DNA from: Scandinavium hiltneri
GTDB taxonomy: Bacteria; Pseudomonadota; Gammaproteobacteria; Enterobacterales; Enterobacteriaceae
Assembly (NCBI RefSeq): GCF_024764835.1
Contig: NZ_JALIGE010000076.1
Span: 434,001-498,000 of the forward strand
Reading direction: 5' to 3'
DNA length: 64,000 nucleotides
Part shown: positions 18,076 through 27,477 of the stretch, piece after piece
How positions within the stretch are numbered: the first letter of the stretch is position 1
Layout of the letters: every line of letters starts with the position of its first letter
Notes under the pieces: model-generated
The model's input: the letters and a program-made list of their open reading frames with translations, nothing else
Database searches by the model: none
Told to the model about the DNA's origin: nothing
Translations under genes and position numbers: made by a program

Positions 18076-19730
18076 TCTGCCCGCCCGCGTGCCAGCCACA
18101 GCACGCGGGAAAACATCTTGCGCAGCAGGCTCGGGACGGCTTCGACACCCCGCCGCCCGGCTTCCATTGCCACTTCTATCGCCAAATCCGGTTTTGATGA
18201 GCGGTGAATCGCTTTGATTATCACCCGCCGCATATTCATCGGCACGCCGTCCGGAATTTGCGCTACCCGGTGATACACGTCGTCAAACCCCTGACGGTAC
18301 ATGAAGTGTTCCATATCCAGCGCCGGAAGCGTAGTGAGATGATGCCGCTCAAGCTCCCGGTCGTTATTCAGCAAGCCGCGCACCGTGGCCGCATATTTCT
18401 TCCCCGCTTCGTCGCCGTCGACTAACACGTGCCATTCAATACCCATCCGCCGGGCAAATTTAATCAGTGGTTTGAGGCCTGACTGCGCGAATTCAATCAC
18501 TTTAATCCCTTCGGCATCAAAGTGGTGCCCACACTGGCGCGCCAGTTCGTTGATAACCCAGGTTTCCGTTTCGCCTTCAACCAGCAGCCAGCAGCGCGAA
18601 AAGAGAGACGAGGCGCGATTAAAACGGATGTGAAACGCGATGCGCCGACCGTCTTCCGCGCTCAGGCCATCCGGCCCAAGACGCCAGGTGGCGACGCGCG
18701 AGGATTCACGCACCAGACGGCAGACGTGCTCCACCGGCGTCATCGACAGTAATTCACCGGAGTTGGTGGTCGTAATACGCTGGAGCGGTAACAGGTTCAG
18801 CAGATTCCATGCCACCGACAGCATGATCGGATGCAGCCGCGTTTCAGGATCTTCCACCAGCAGTAGCGGTCGCGCGTCTTTATCGAGCCGCACCGTGCCT
18901 TTGGCCTGGAGTAACGTGGAAAACAGCCCCAGCAGAATCACCCGATGGCTGCGCCCGCCCGGCTTGTCGATCATCCGGTTGATAATGTCGAGGTAGCGCC
19001 AGCTGCGTTGTTCGTCGTGGGAGCGGCGGCGCATCAGTCGGTGACGTGAATCGGTGGTGCCCTGCTCGGAAAAGTAATGTTCCAGTAATTGCACCATCGC
19101 CGACAGCCCCTGGCGAATCTGCCCATCAGACAAATTTTGCGGGCTGCTCACCAGTTCACGGGAGAGAAAATCGAGCTGTCGGGCGGTAATTTCGACGTCT
19201 GGCACATTGGGCACCGTACCGTTACGAATCCTGCGCATAAATCGGGCATCACGTAGACGCAGCACCGGCATCAGCCGCACCAGATGCCCTGCCCGGGCGT
19301 CAATATCGTGCAGCGGCAGCGCGTGCCCATCCCCATCGATAAAGCTGCGCAGGGTCATCACCGTGTCGTCTTCCGCCAGCTCGCCTTCGAGGCGATAGTG
19401 AATGCGCTGATAGCCATCGTGCGAAGGCACCCAACACGGCTCCAGCGGGCGATAGCGCCGCACGCGATGGCGACCAGGCTCCAACTCGCGGAACGTCAGA
19501 ATAATATGCAGATGGTGTTCGCGTCCCTGAACGTCCCCAGGAGGAAACCAGAAATCGTCGCGGACGAAGTGATAAAGCTCAGACTCTGGCGATAACAATA
19601 AGGTCAGCGCATCCAGCAGGCTGGATTTACCCCAGGCGTTCTCACCGATTAATACGTTGTTCTGTTCCAGCATCAACGACAACCGGTTGATACCCCGAAA
19701 GCCCACAATCTCCACTCTTTCGAGAAGCAT
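18072..19730 (-). CDS. ybjD: OLD-family ATP-dependent endonuclease YbjD
   Basis: A 552-residue protein with an N-terminal ABC-type ATPase and C-terminal Toprim domain, as in OLD-family nucleases. Visible are FRGINRLSLML, the P-loop GENAWGKSSLLDAL (residues ~29-42), the signature-like LSDGQIRQGLSAMVQ, Walker B LLLVEDPETRLHP, and Toprim acidic residues in LLVEGETETWVINE and HVLVDGDEAGKKYA. The in vivo substrate is unknown; relatives act in DNA repair or phage defence. GGAGG lies 5 nt before the ATG. An upstream in-frame start would add 51 residues absent from the family. Confidence 0.93.
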   Translation of the reverse strand: MLLERVEIVGFRGINRLSLMLEQNNVLIGENAWGKSSLLDALTLLLSPESELYHFVRDDFWFPPGDVQGREHHLHIILTFRELEPGRHRVRRYRPLEPCWVPSHDGYQRIHYRLEGELAEDDTVMTLRSFIDGDGHALPLHDIDARAGHLVRLMPVLRLRDARFMRRIRNGTVPNVPDVEITARQLDFLSRELVSSPQNLSDGQIRQGLSAMVQLLEHYFSEQGTTDSRHRLMRRRSHDEQRSWRYLDIINRMIDKPGGRSHRVILLGLFSTLLQAKGTVRLDKDARPLLLVEDPETRLHPIMLSVAWNLLNLLPLQRITTTNSGELLSMTPVEHVCRLVRESSRVATWRLGPDGLSAEDGRRIAFHIRFNRASSLFSRCWLLVEGETETWVINELARQCGHHFDAEGIKVIEFAQSGLKPLIKFARRMGIEWHVLVDGDEAGKKYAATVRGLLNNDRELERHHLTTLPALDMEHFMYRQGFDDVYHRVAQIPDGVPMNMRRVIIKAIHRSSKPDLAIEVAMEAGRRGVEAVPSLLRKMFSRVLWLARGRAD

Positions 19731-20130
19731 ACGCCCTCCGCCTGAAAACTTCCCTTTCGTTAACAGCAGTATAGCGGCAGGGCTTGCGTGGTGATAGCCG
19801 GAGAAAAGTAATGTTATGACAAAAAATGTCCGTGACTTTTTCGCTACGAAACAAATAACCCCACAATTAATAATGGATCGCAATAAATTTAATTATAAAC
19901 GAGATTCACATGGCGAAAATTAAACTATACTCAAATCAACTCAACCACGTACAAGGAATGACCAGACATTAACTTAAATCAATATTAGCGGCTTTATTTA
20001 ACTGGTTAAGGGGTAGCGTTAGTTCTTAAAATAACGGTTCTTTAATTATGTCGTCTTCCCCTTGTGGCGATAAATAATGTCCGGTGCAGGAATAACTGAC
20101 ACCGTCACTGTTATTTTTTTTGAGGTGGTT
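19731..20130. promoter_or_regulatory. Divergent ybjD/aqpZ intergenic region
   Basis: 400 bp, strongly AT-rich from about 19850 to 20060, with no credible gene. It should contain the aqpZ promoter. No clear operator is recognised. Confidence 0.5.
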
Positions 20131-20826
20131 ATGTTTAGAAAACTGGCTGCAGAATGCTTTGGTACATTCTGGCTTGTATTTGGTGGTTGCGGTAGCGCCG
20201 TGCTGGCGGCAGGTTTCCCGGAATTAGGTATTGGTTTCGCGGGCGTTGCGCTGGCATTTGGTTTAACCGTACTGACGATGGCCTATGCTGTGGGCCATAT
20301 TTCTGGTGGTCACTTCAACCCGGCAGTCACTTTAGGTCTGTGGGCTGGCGGTCGTTTCCCGACTAAAGATATTCTGGGCTATATCATTGCTCAGGTTATT
20401 GGCGGCATTATTGCAGCAGCGGTGCTTTATCTGGTTGCCAGCGGTAAAACCGGCTTTGACGCGGCGGCAAGTGGTTTCGCCTCTAACGGTTATGGCGAAC
20501 ATTCACCGGGTGGCTATTCCATGCTGTCCGCTATCGTGATTGAAATCGTCCTGACCTGTGGCTTCCTGCTGGTGATTCATGGTGCAACGGATAAACGTGC
20601 ACCGGCTGGTTTTGCGCCAATCGCTATCGGCCTGGCACTGACCCTGATCCACCTGATCAGCATCCCGGTAACCAACACCTCTGTTAACCCGGCGCGTAGC
20701 ACCGCGGTTGCTATCTTCCAGGGTGGTTGGGCACTGCAGCAGCTGTGGCTGTTCTGGGTAATGCCAATCATCGGCGGTATCCTCGGCGGCGTGCTGTACC
20801 GCACCCTGCTGGAAAAACGCGACTAA
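20131..20826 (+). CDS. aqpZ: Aquaporin Z
   Basis: A 231-residue tetrameric water channel of the inner membrane. Six transmembrane helices and both half-helix NPA motifs are present (GHFNPAVTLGLW and SVNPARSTAVA), with the constriction Arg after the second NPA and the small residues expected of a water-selective pore. The ATG with TGAGGTGG upstream is used, giving MFRKLAAECFGTFW as in E. coli; a longer frame upstream lacks a ribosome site. A strong terminator follows. Confidence 0.97.
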   Translation: MFRKLAAECFGTFWLVFGGCGSAVLAAGFPELGIGFAGVALAFGLTVLTMAYAVGHISGGHFNPAVTLGLWAGGRFPTKDILGYIIAQVIGGIIAAAVLYLVASGKTGFDAAASGFASNGYGEHSPGGYSMLSAIVIEIVLTCGFLLVIHGATDKRAPAGFAPIAIGLALTLIHLISIPVTNTSVNPARSTAVAIFQGGWALQQLWLFWVMPIIGGILGGVLYRTLLEKRD

Positions 20827-20845
20827 TTCGCGACTGCGTTCCCTG

Positions 20846-20878
20846 AAGGCCCGGCATTGCCGGGCCTTTTCTTTTTTT
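20846..20878 (+). terminator. aqpZ rho-independent terminator
   Basis: Perfect 10-bp stem AAGGCCCGGC/GCCGGGCCTT, loop ATT, then TTTCTTTTTTT. Confidence 0.93.
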
Positions 20879-20951
20879 GGCAGCTTTACTCCCTCCCGCT
20901 CTTTCGGTAGTGTCAGGTGCGCTTTTTACACACAAAAGGACCGTGCCGTTC

Positions 20952-21851
20952 ATGTTTTCGGGATTGCTTATTATTTTTGTGCCGCTGGTGGCGGGTTACC
21001 TCATCCCCCTGCGCCATCGTCATGCCCTGCAGTGGATTAATCGTCTGCTGAGCTGGATTGTTTACGTTATTCTCTATTTCATGGGCATCAGCCTGGCGTT
21101 TCTGGATAATCTGGCCAGTAATCTGCTTGCCATATTTCATTATTCTGCCGTCAGCATTGTGGTTATTCTGCTGTGCAATATTATTGCCCTGCTGTGGCTC
21201 GAACGCACCCTTCCCTGGCGCCACAACCATCAACAGGAAAAATTGCCCTCACGTATTGCAATGGCAATGGAATCATTACAGCTGTGCGGCGTGGTATTAC
21301 TGGGCTTTCTCTTGGGTCTCACCGGGTGGCCCATTTTGCATCACGCCACTGAAGCCAGCGAATATACCCTGATCTTCCTTTTATTCCTGATTGGCATTCA
21401 GCTTCGCAATAATGGAATGACTCTTAAGCAGATTGTACTTAATCGCCGGGGAATGATGGTCGCGGTGGTGGTGGTCCTGAGTTCACTGGCAGGCGGCGTG
21501 ATTAATGCCCTTATTCTTGGCCTGCCGATAAAAACCGGTCTGGCAATGGCGTCGGGCTTCGGCTGGTATTCGCTGTCCGGCATTCTGCTGACCGAATCAT
21601 ACGGCCCGGTCATTGGCAGCGCCGCCTTCTTTAACGACCTGGCGCGCGAGCTTATCGCCATTATGCTTATTCCCGGCCTGGTATTACGACACCGTTCGAC
21701 GGCGCTCGGGCTGTGCGGCGCGACGTCGATGGACTTTACGCTGCCGGTATTACAACGCTCCGGCGGCCTGGAAATTGTACCTGCGGCTATCGTTCACGGC
21801 TTTATTCTGAGCCTGCTGGTTCCGCTGCTGATGGCGCTTTTCTCCGCGTAA
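20952..21851 (+). CDS. lysO: L-lysine exporter LysO
   Basis: A 299-residue integral inner-membrane protein (about eight hydrophobic segments) that exports lysine and its toxic analogue thialysine. The two-domain DUF340-type layout is clear, with the conserved acidic/Asn region SLAFLDNLASNLL and the C-terminal GFGWYSLSGILLTE. The ATG giving MFSGLLIIFVPL matches E. coli. A GTG three codons upstream sits closer to the AAGGA and is an alternative start. In E. coli the gene (formerly ybjE) is under ArgP control. Confidence 0.93.
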   Translation: MFSGLLIIFVPLVAGYLIPLRHRHALQWINRLLSWIVYVILYFMGISLAFLDNLASNLLAIFHYSAVSIVVILLCNIIALLWLERTLPWRHNHQQEKLPSRIAMAMESLQLCGVVLLGFLLGLTGWPILHHATEASEYTLIFLLFLIGIQLRNNGMTLKQIVLNRRGMMVAVVVVLSSLAGGVINALILGLPIKTGLAMASGFGWYSLSGILLTESYGPVIGSAAFFNDLARELIAIMLIPGLVLRHRSTALGLCGATSMDFTLPVLQRSGGLEIVPAAIVHGFILSLLVPLLMALFSA

Positions 21852-21860
21852 TACCCCCAA

Positions 21861-21882
21861 GGCGGTAGCGTTCGCTGCCGCC
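21861..21882 (+). terminator. Hairpin after lysO
   Basis: GGCGGTAGCG pairs with CGCTGCCGCC across a minimal loop (one G-T pair). No T-run follows, so it may protect the 3' end rather than terminate efficiently. Confidence 0.45.
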
Positions 21883-21959
21883 AAAATTGCGTTAAATCAA
21901 TCTCCCTGTAAGTTGCCCGACATATCCCTTTTCAGCGCTTTCGCACAGGCTTACCCTTA

Positions 21960-21982
21960 AACATGTATTTATAATATAACTT
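21960..21982 (+). promoter_or_regulatory. NsrR-box-like operator upstream of hcp
   Basis: AACATGTATTTATAATATAA followed by CTT fits the NsrR motif (AAGATG-ATTT--AAT-CAT-TT) at most positions, 14 nt before the hcp start. In E. coli hcp-hcr is NsrR-repressed and FNR-activated; no clear FNR site is seen here. Confidence 0.65.
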
Positions 21983-21996
21983 ATAAAGGTGTAATT

Positions 21997-23649
21997 ATGT
22001 TCTGTGTGCAATGTGAACAAACCATTCGTACCCCGGCCGGTAACGGCTGCGCTTATGCTCAGGGAATGTGCGGTAAAACTGCGCAAACCTCTGACCTTCA
22101 GGATTTGCTGATCGCCACACTGCAAGGGCTTTCTGCCTGGGCGGTCAAAGCCCGCGAGTTCGGCCTCATCAGCCATGAGGTCGACAGCTTCGCCCCGCGC
22201 GCCTTTTTCTCAACGCTGACCAATGTGAATTTCGATTCCCCACGCATCGTCGGCTATGCACGTAAAGCCATCGCCCTGCGCGAGGTGCTCAAAGCACAGT
22301 GTCTGGCGAAAGACGCCAGCGCCGCCGTTGATAACCCGATGGCCGGTTTACAGCTGGTCAGCGACGACCTCGGTGATTTACAGCGCCAGGCCGAAATGTT
22401 CACCCCAAATAAAGACAAAGCCGCCATCGGCGACAACATTCTCGGCCTGCGCCTGCTGTGTCTGTACGGTCTGAAAGGCGCAGCGGCGTACATGGAACAC
22501 GCCCATGTGCTTGGTCAGTACGACAACGACATCTATGCGCAATACCATAAAATCATGGCCTGGCTCGGTACCTGGCCTGCGGACCTGAACGCCTTGCTGG
22601 AATGTTCGATGGAAATCGGCCTGATGAACTTTAAGGTGATGCGCATTCTCGACGCCGGTGAAACCAATGCCTATGGTCATCCGACCCCAACGCAGGTCAA
22701 CGTGAAAACGGTGGCGGGCAAAGCGATTCTGATTTCCGGCCACGACCTGAAAGACCTGTACAACCTGCTGCTGCAAACCGAAGGGACCGGCGTGAATGTC
22801 TATACCCACGGCGAAATGCTGCCCGCGCACGGTTATCCGGAACTGCGTAAATTCAAGCATCTGGTCGGGAACTACGGCAGCGGCTGGCAGAATCAGCAGG
22901 TGGAATTTGCCCGTTTCCCTGGACCGGTGTTGATGACCTCCAACTGCATTATCGACCCAACGGTCGGGGATTATGACCAGCGCATCTGGACGCGCAGCAT
23001 CGTTGGCTGGCCGAACGTCAGCCATCTCGAAGGCGACGATTTCACGCCGGTTATCGAACAGGCCCAGCAGCTGGCTGGGTTCCCGTACGACGAAATTGAA
23101 CACCTGATAACCGTCGGTTTCGGCCGTCAGACCCTGCTCGGCGCGGCGGATACGCTGATCGACCTGGTCAGCCGTGAAAAACTGCGCCATATCTTCCTCG
23201 TCGGCGGATGCGATGGCGAGCGCTCCGAGCGCAGCTACTTTACTGATTTCGCCACCAGCGTGCCGGACGACTGCCTGGTAATGACCCTCGCCTGCGGTAA
23301 ATACCGTTTCAACAAACTGGATTTCGGTGACATTGAAGGCCTGCCGCGTCTGGTGGATGCCGGACAGTGTAACGACGCCTACTCGGCAATCATTTTGGCG
23401 GTCACGCTGGCGGAAAAACTCGGCTGCGGCGTGAACGACCTGCCGCTGTCACTGGTGCTCTCATGGTTTGAGCAGAAAGCGATCGTCATTCTGCTGACGC
23501 TGCTCTCCCTCGGCGTGAAAAACATCGTCACCGGGCCGACCGCGCCGGGCTTCCTGACCCCCGATTTGCTGGCCATCCTGAACGAGAAATTTGGCCTGCG
23601 CGCCATTACCACCGTCGAGCAGGATTTACAGCAGATGCTGGGCGCATAA
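21997..23649 (+). CDS. hcp: Hydroxylamine reductase / hybrid cluster protein
   Basis: A 550-residue Fe-S protein, in E. coli a high-affinity NO reductase and a protein S-nitrosylase, active under anaerobic nitrosative stress. The N-terminal Cys set CVQCEQT..CAYAQGMCGKT binds the proximal cluster. Later Cys residues (CSMEIG, SNCIIDP, GGCDGE, DAGQCND) and Glu/His ligands hold the hybrid 4Fe-2S-2O cluster. AAAGGTG lies upstream. hcr follows after 10 nt, forming the hcp-hcr operon. Confidence 0.97.
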   Translation: MFCVQCEQTIRTPAGNGCAYAQGMCGKTAQTSDLQDLLIATLQGLSAWAVKAREFGLISHEVDSFAPRAFFSTLTNVNFDSPRIVGYARKAIALREVLKAQCLAKDASAAVDNPMAGLQLVSDDLGDLQRQAEMFTPNKDKAAIGDNILGLRLLCLYGLKGAAAYMEHAHVLGQYDNDIYAQYHKIMAWLGTWPADLNALLECSMEIGLMNFKVMRILDAGETNAYGHPTPTQVNVKTVAGKAILISGHDLKDLYNLLLQTEGTGVNVYTHGEMLPAHGYPELRKFKHLVGNYGSGWQNQQVEFARFPGPVLMTSNCIIDPTVGDYDQRIWTRSIVGWPNVSHLEGDDFTPVIEQAQQLAGFPYDEIEHLITVGFGRQTLLGAADTLIDLVSREKLRHIFLVGGCDGERSERSYFTDFATSVPDDCLVMTLACGKYRFNKLDFGDIEGLPRLVDAGQCNDAYSAIILAVTLAEKLGCGVNDLPLSLVLSWFEQKAIVILLTLLSLGVKNIVTGPTAPGFLTPDLLAILNEKFGLRAITTVEQDLQQMLGA

Positions 23650-23659
23650 GGAGCAGACC

Positions 23660-24628
23660 ATGACCATGCCAACTCCACAGTACCCGTGGCGGATGCAGGT
23701 CCATCACATCAGGCAGGAAACGCCAGATGTGTGGACGCTGTCGCTGCTGTGTCACGACGCTTATCCGTATCGCGCCGGGCAATACGCACTGGTGAGCATC
23801 CGTGATTCCGCGGATACGCTGCGCGCTTACACGCTGTCGTCCACGCCGGGCGTGAGCGAATTCATCACCCTCACCGTGCGCCGCATTGACGATGGTGCAG
23901 GCTCTGAGTGGCTGACCCGTGATGTCAAACGCGGCGACTATCTGTGGCTGTCCGATGCGCAGGGGGAATTCACCTGCGACGATAAACCCGCCGATAAACT
24001 GCTGCTCCTGGCGGCAGGCTGCGGCGTCACGCCAGTGATGTCGATGCGTCGCTGGCTGGCAAAAAATCGTCCTGATGCTGATGTGCAGGTGATCTTCAGC
24101 GTCCGTTCGCCGCAAGATGTCATCTTTGCCGACGAGTGGCGAAATTACCCGGTCACGATGGTGGCGGAAAACAATGCCACGCACGGTTTTGTAGCTGGAC
24201 GGTTAAGCCTGGCTATTCTTGAAAGCGTGCCAGATCTGGCGGCACGGACAGTAATGACCTGCGGGCCTGCGCCGTATATGGCGTGGGTGGAAGAAAACGT
24301 GAAGCAGCTCGGCGTGACGCGTTTCTACAAAGAGAAATTCTTCACACCGGTAGCAAAAGCCGCCACCAGTGGGCTGAAATTCACCAGGCTGCAACCGGCG
24401 AAAGAATTTTACGCGCCGGTTGGCACCACGCTTCTGGAGGCACTGGAAAGCAATACGGTGCCGGTGAATGCCGCCTGTCGCGCGGGTGTTTGCGGGAGTT
24501 GCAAAACGCAGGTGCTCAGCGGGGAGTACACCGTCACCAGCACCATGACCCTGACCGCGGAAGAACAAAAACAGGGCTATGTGTTGGCCTGCTCCTGTCA
24601 TCCTCAGGGCGATTTAGTGCTCGCCTGA
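23660..24628 (+). CDS. hcr: NADH oxidoreductase Hcr (Hcp reductase)
   Basis: A 322-residue electron donor to Hcp. An FAD-binding ferredoxin-reductase domain (RAGQYALVS, LRAYTLSSTPG) and NAD-binding domain (LLAAGCGVTPVMSMRRW, MTCGPAPYM) are followed by a C-terminal 2Fe-2S ferredoxin domain with CRAGVCGSCKTQ and the last Cys in ACSCHPQG. AAGGAG precedes the ATG. An upstream frame reading into hcp would add 23 residues and is rejected. Confidence 0.96.
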   Translation: MTMPTPQYPWRMQVHHIRQETPDVWTLSLLCHDAYPYRAGQYALVSIRDSADTLRAYTLSSTPGVSEFITLTVRRIDDGAGSEWLTRDVKRGDYLWLSDAQGEFTCDDKPADKLLLLAAGCGVTPVMSMRRWLAKNRPDADVQVIFSVRSPQDVIFADEWRNYPVTMVAENNATHGFVAGRLSLAILESVPDLAARTVMTCGPAPYMAWVEENVKQLGVTRFYKEKFFTPVAKAATSGLKFTRLQPAKEFYAPVGTTLLEALESNTVPVNAACRAGVCGSCKTQVLSGEYTVTSTMTLTAEEQKQGYVLACSCHPQGDLVLA

Positions 24629-24706
24629 TGAAGGGGATTTTGCCGGGCACCTCAGTGAGTTTCATCTAAGCTTGTAAGCGGTATCACAAAAAGGAGAAGG
24701 AAACCC

Positions 24707-26425
24707 ATGAAACAAACCGTTGCGGCCTATATCGCAAAAACTTTTGAACAAGCCGGGGTAAAACGCATTTGGGGTGTCACCGGAGACTCCCTCAACGGGC
24801 TCAGTGACAGCCTCAACAAAATGGGCACCATTGAGTGGATGCCCACTCGCCATGAAGAGGTGGCCGCATTCGCTGCGGGTGCAGAAGCCCAACTCACTGG
24901 CGAACTGGCGGTCTGCGCAGGCTCCTGCGGGCCTGGCAACCTTCATCTGATTAACGGTCTGTTTGACTGCCATCGCAACCACGTGCCGGTGGTCGCCATC
25001 GCCGCCCACATTCCGTCGAGCGAAATCGGCAGCGGTTATTTCCAGGAAACCCATCCGCAGGAGCTGTTCCGCGAATGCAGCCACTATTGCGAACTGGTCT
25101 CTTCACCCGAACAAATCCCGCAGGTGCTAGCGATTGCGATGCGCAAAGCGGTGCTTAACCGTGGCGTTTCAGTGGTGGTGCTACCCGGCGATGTGGCGCT
25201 GAAACCGGCGCCGGAAAGCGCCAGCACCCATTGGTATCATGCCCCGCAGCCGGTGGTGGTGCCGGAAATGGAAGAGCTGCGCAAGCTCGCCCAACTGCTG
25301 CGCTACTCCAGCAATATTGCGTTACTGTGCGGCAGCGGCTGTGCCGGGGCACATAAAGAACTGCTGGCGTTTGCCGGCAAGCTAAAATCGCCGATTGTCC
25401 ACGCCATGCGCGGCAAAGAGCACGTCGAATACGATAACCCGTACGATGTCGGGATGACCGGTCTGATTGGTTTCTCATCCGGTTTCCACACCATGATGAA
25501 CGCCGATACGCTGGTACTGCTCGGCACCCAATTCCCGTATCGCCCGTTCTACCCGGCCGATGCCAAAATTATTCAGATAGACATTAATCCAGCCAGCATT
25601 GGCGCACACAGTAAAGTAGATATGGCGCTGCTCGGCGATATTAAAGCCACCCTCGCCACCCTGACGCCGCTGCTGGAGGAGAAAACCGATCGCGCGTTCC
25701 TCGACAAAGCGATAGAACACTATCGCGATGCGCGGAAAGGGCTCGATGATTTAGCCAAACCGAGTGAGAAAGCTATTCACCCGCAATATCTGGCGCAGCA
25801 AATCAGCCATTTCGCCGACGATGACGCCATTTTCACCTGCGATGTCGGCACGCCAACCGTGTGGGCCGCGCGATACCTGAAAATGAACGGCAAGCGCCGT
25901 CTGCTCGGTTCGTTCAACCACGGATCGATGGCCAATGCCATGCCACAGGCGCTCGGTGCGAAGGCCACCATGCCTGAGCGTCAGGTAGTCGCGATGTGCG
26001 GTGATGGCGGTTTTAGCATGCTGATGGGGGATTTTCTCTCCGTGGCGCAGCTCAAACTGCCGCTGAAAATCGTGGTCTTCAACAACAGCGTGCTCGGCTT
26101 TGTAGCGATGGAAATGAAGGCTGGCGGCTACATGACCGACGGCACCGAACTGCACGACACCAACTTCGCCAATATCGCTGAAGCCTGCGGTATCACCGGG
26201 ATACGCGTCGAAAAATCGGCAGATCTCGATGACGCGCTACAGCGAGCATTCAGTATCGACGGGCCGGTACTGGTCGACGTCGTTGTTGCGAAAGACGAAC
26301 TCGCCATTCCACCGCAAATCAAACTCGAACAGGCCAAGGGATTCAGCCTGTATATGTTGCGCGCGATCATCAGTGGGCGCGGCGATGAAGTTATCGAACT
26401 GGCGAAAACTAACTGGCTCAGGTAA
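24707..26425 (+). CDS. poxB: Pyruvate dehydrogenase (ubiquinone), PoxB
   Basis: A 572-residue peripheral membrane flavoenzyme converting pyruvate to acetate and CO2, passing electrons to ubiquinone. The thiamine diphosphate sites are visible: the catalytic Glu in TRHEEVAAFAAGAEA (near residue 50) and the GDGGFSMLMGD..NN motif near residue 430-460. The C-terminal amphipathic lipid-binding tail is complete, with the family end ELAKTNWLR. AAGGAGAAGG gives a strong ribosome site. In E. coli poxB is RpoS-dependent; the neighbouring ltaE, ybjT and ybjS read the same way. Confidence 0.97.
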   Translation: MKQTVAAYIAKTFEQAGVKRIWGVTGDSLNGLSDSLNKMGTIEWMPTRHEEVAAFAAGAEAQLTGELAVCAGSCGPGNLHLINGLFDCHRNHVPVVAIAAHIPSSEIGSGYFQETHPQELFRECSHYCELVSSPEQIPQVLAIAMRKAVLNRGVSVVVLPGDVALKPAPESASTHWYHAPQPVVVPEMEELRKLAQLLRYSSNIALLCGSGCAGAHKELLAFAGKLKSPIVHAMRGKEHVEYDNPYDVGMTGLIGFSSGFHTMMNADTLVLLGTQFPYRPFYPADAKIIQIDINPASIGAHSKVDMALLGDIKATLATLTPLLEEKTDRAFLDKAIEHYRDARKGLDDLAKPSEKAIHPQYLAQQISHFADDDAIFTCDVGTPTVWAARYLKMNGKRRLLGSFNHGSMANAMPQALGAKATMPERQVVAMCGDGGFSMLMGDFLSVAQLKLPLKIVVFNNSVLGFVAMEMKAGGYMTDGTELHDTNFANIAEACGITGIRVEKSADLDDALQRAFSIDGPVLVDVVVAKDELAIPPQIKLEQAKGFSLYMLRAIISGRGDEVIELAKTNWLR

Positions 26426-26463
26426 AAAGAGAGGCATAACCCTGATGCAAAAAAGGAAATGCC

Positions 26464-27465
26464 GTGATCGATTTACGTAGTGATACCGTCACCCGCCCTG
26501 GGCGTGCCATGCTGGAACAGATGATGGCCGCCCCGGTCGGGGATGATGTGTACGGGGATGACCCGACCGTTAATGAACTGCAACGCTACGCGGCAGAGCT
26601 CGGCGGCAAAGACGCTGCCCTGTTTCTGCCTACCGGCACCCAGGCGAACCTGGTGGCGCTGTTGAGCCACTGCGAACGCGGCGAAGAGTACATCGTTGGT
26701 CAGGGCGCACATAACTATCTGTATGAAGCGGGCGGTGCCGCGGTATTGGGCAGCATTCAGCCGCAGCCGATTGATGCCGCCAGCGACGCGACTCTGCCGC
26801 TCGACAAAGTCGCGGCGAAAATCAAAGCTGATGACATCCACTTTGCACGCACCAAACTATTGAGCCTCGAAAACACCCATAACGGCAAAGTGCTGCCACG
26901 CGAATATTTGAAAGACGCATGGCAGTTCACCCGCGAGCATGGGCTTGCCCTGCACGTTGACGGCGCGCGCATCTTCAACGCCATCGTGGCATACGGCTGC
27001 GAGCTGAAAGACGTTACCCAATACTGCGATTCCTTCACCATCTGCCTGTCCAAAGGGCTGGGCACGCCGGTTGGCTCCCTGCTGGTCGGCAACGCGGATT
27101 ACATCAAGCGCGCGAACCGCTGGCGTAAAATGACCGGCGGCGGGATGCGTCAGGCGGGTATTCTGGCGGCGGCTGGTCTGTATGCGCTGAAAAATAACGT
27201 TCAACGTTTGCAGGACGATCACGACAATGCCGCGTGGATGGCTGAACAGCTGAAAGAAATTGGCGCTGACGTGATGCGTCACGACACCAACATGCTGTTC
27301 GTGCGCGTTGGGGAAGAGAACGCAGCCGCGCTCGGCGAGCATATGCGCGCCAACGGCGTGCTGATCAACGCCTCTCCTATTGTGCGCCTGGTGATGCACC
27401 TGGATGTGGATCGCCAGAAGCTGGCAGAAGTAGTAGGCCACTGGAAATCATTTTTACGACGTTAA
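26464..27465 (+). CDS. ltaE: Low-specificity L-threonine aldolase
   Basis: A 333-residue PLP enzyme cleaving L-threonine and L-allo-threonine to glycine and acetaldehyde. The PLP-binding Lys is in CLSKGLGTPVGSLL (near residue 197). The family start IDLRSDTVTRP and DDVYGDDPTVNELQ are intact. GTG start with AAGGAAATGCC upstream. ybjT follows after 12 nt. Confidence 0.96.
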   Translation: MIDLRSDTVTRPGRAMLEQMMAAPVGDDVYGDDPTVNELQRYAAELGGKDAALFLPTGTQANLVALLSHCERGEEYIVGQGAHNYLYEAGGAAVLGSIQPQPIDAASDATLPLDKVAAKIKADDIHFARTKLLSLENTHNGKVLPREYLKDAWQFTREHGLALHVDGARIFNAIVAYGCELKDVTQYCDSFTICLSKGLGTPVGSLLVGNADYIKRANRWRKMTGGGMRQAGILAAAGLYALKNNVQRLQDDHDNAAWMAEQLKEIGADVMRHDTNMLFVRVGEENAAALGEHMRANGVLINASPIVRLVMHLDVDRQKLAEVVGHWKSFLRR

Positions 27466-27477
27466 GGAGCGTTAAAC

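Noticed and set aside
22378..23190. Minus-strand 270-codon frame inside hcp
   Set aside because: Shadow of hcp caused by high GC third positions; no ribosome site or similarity.
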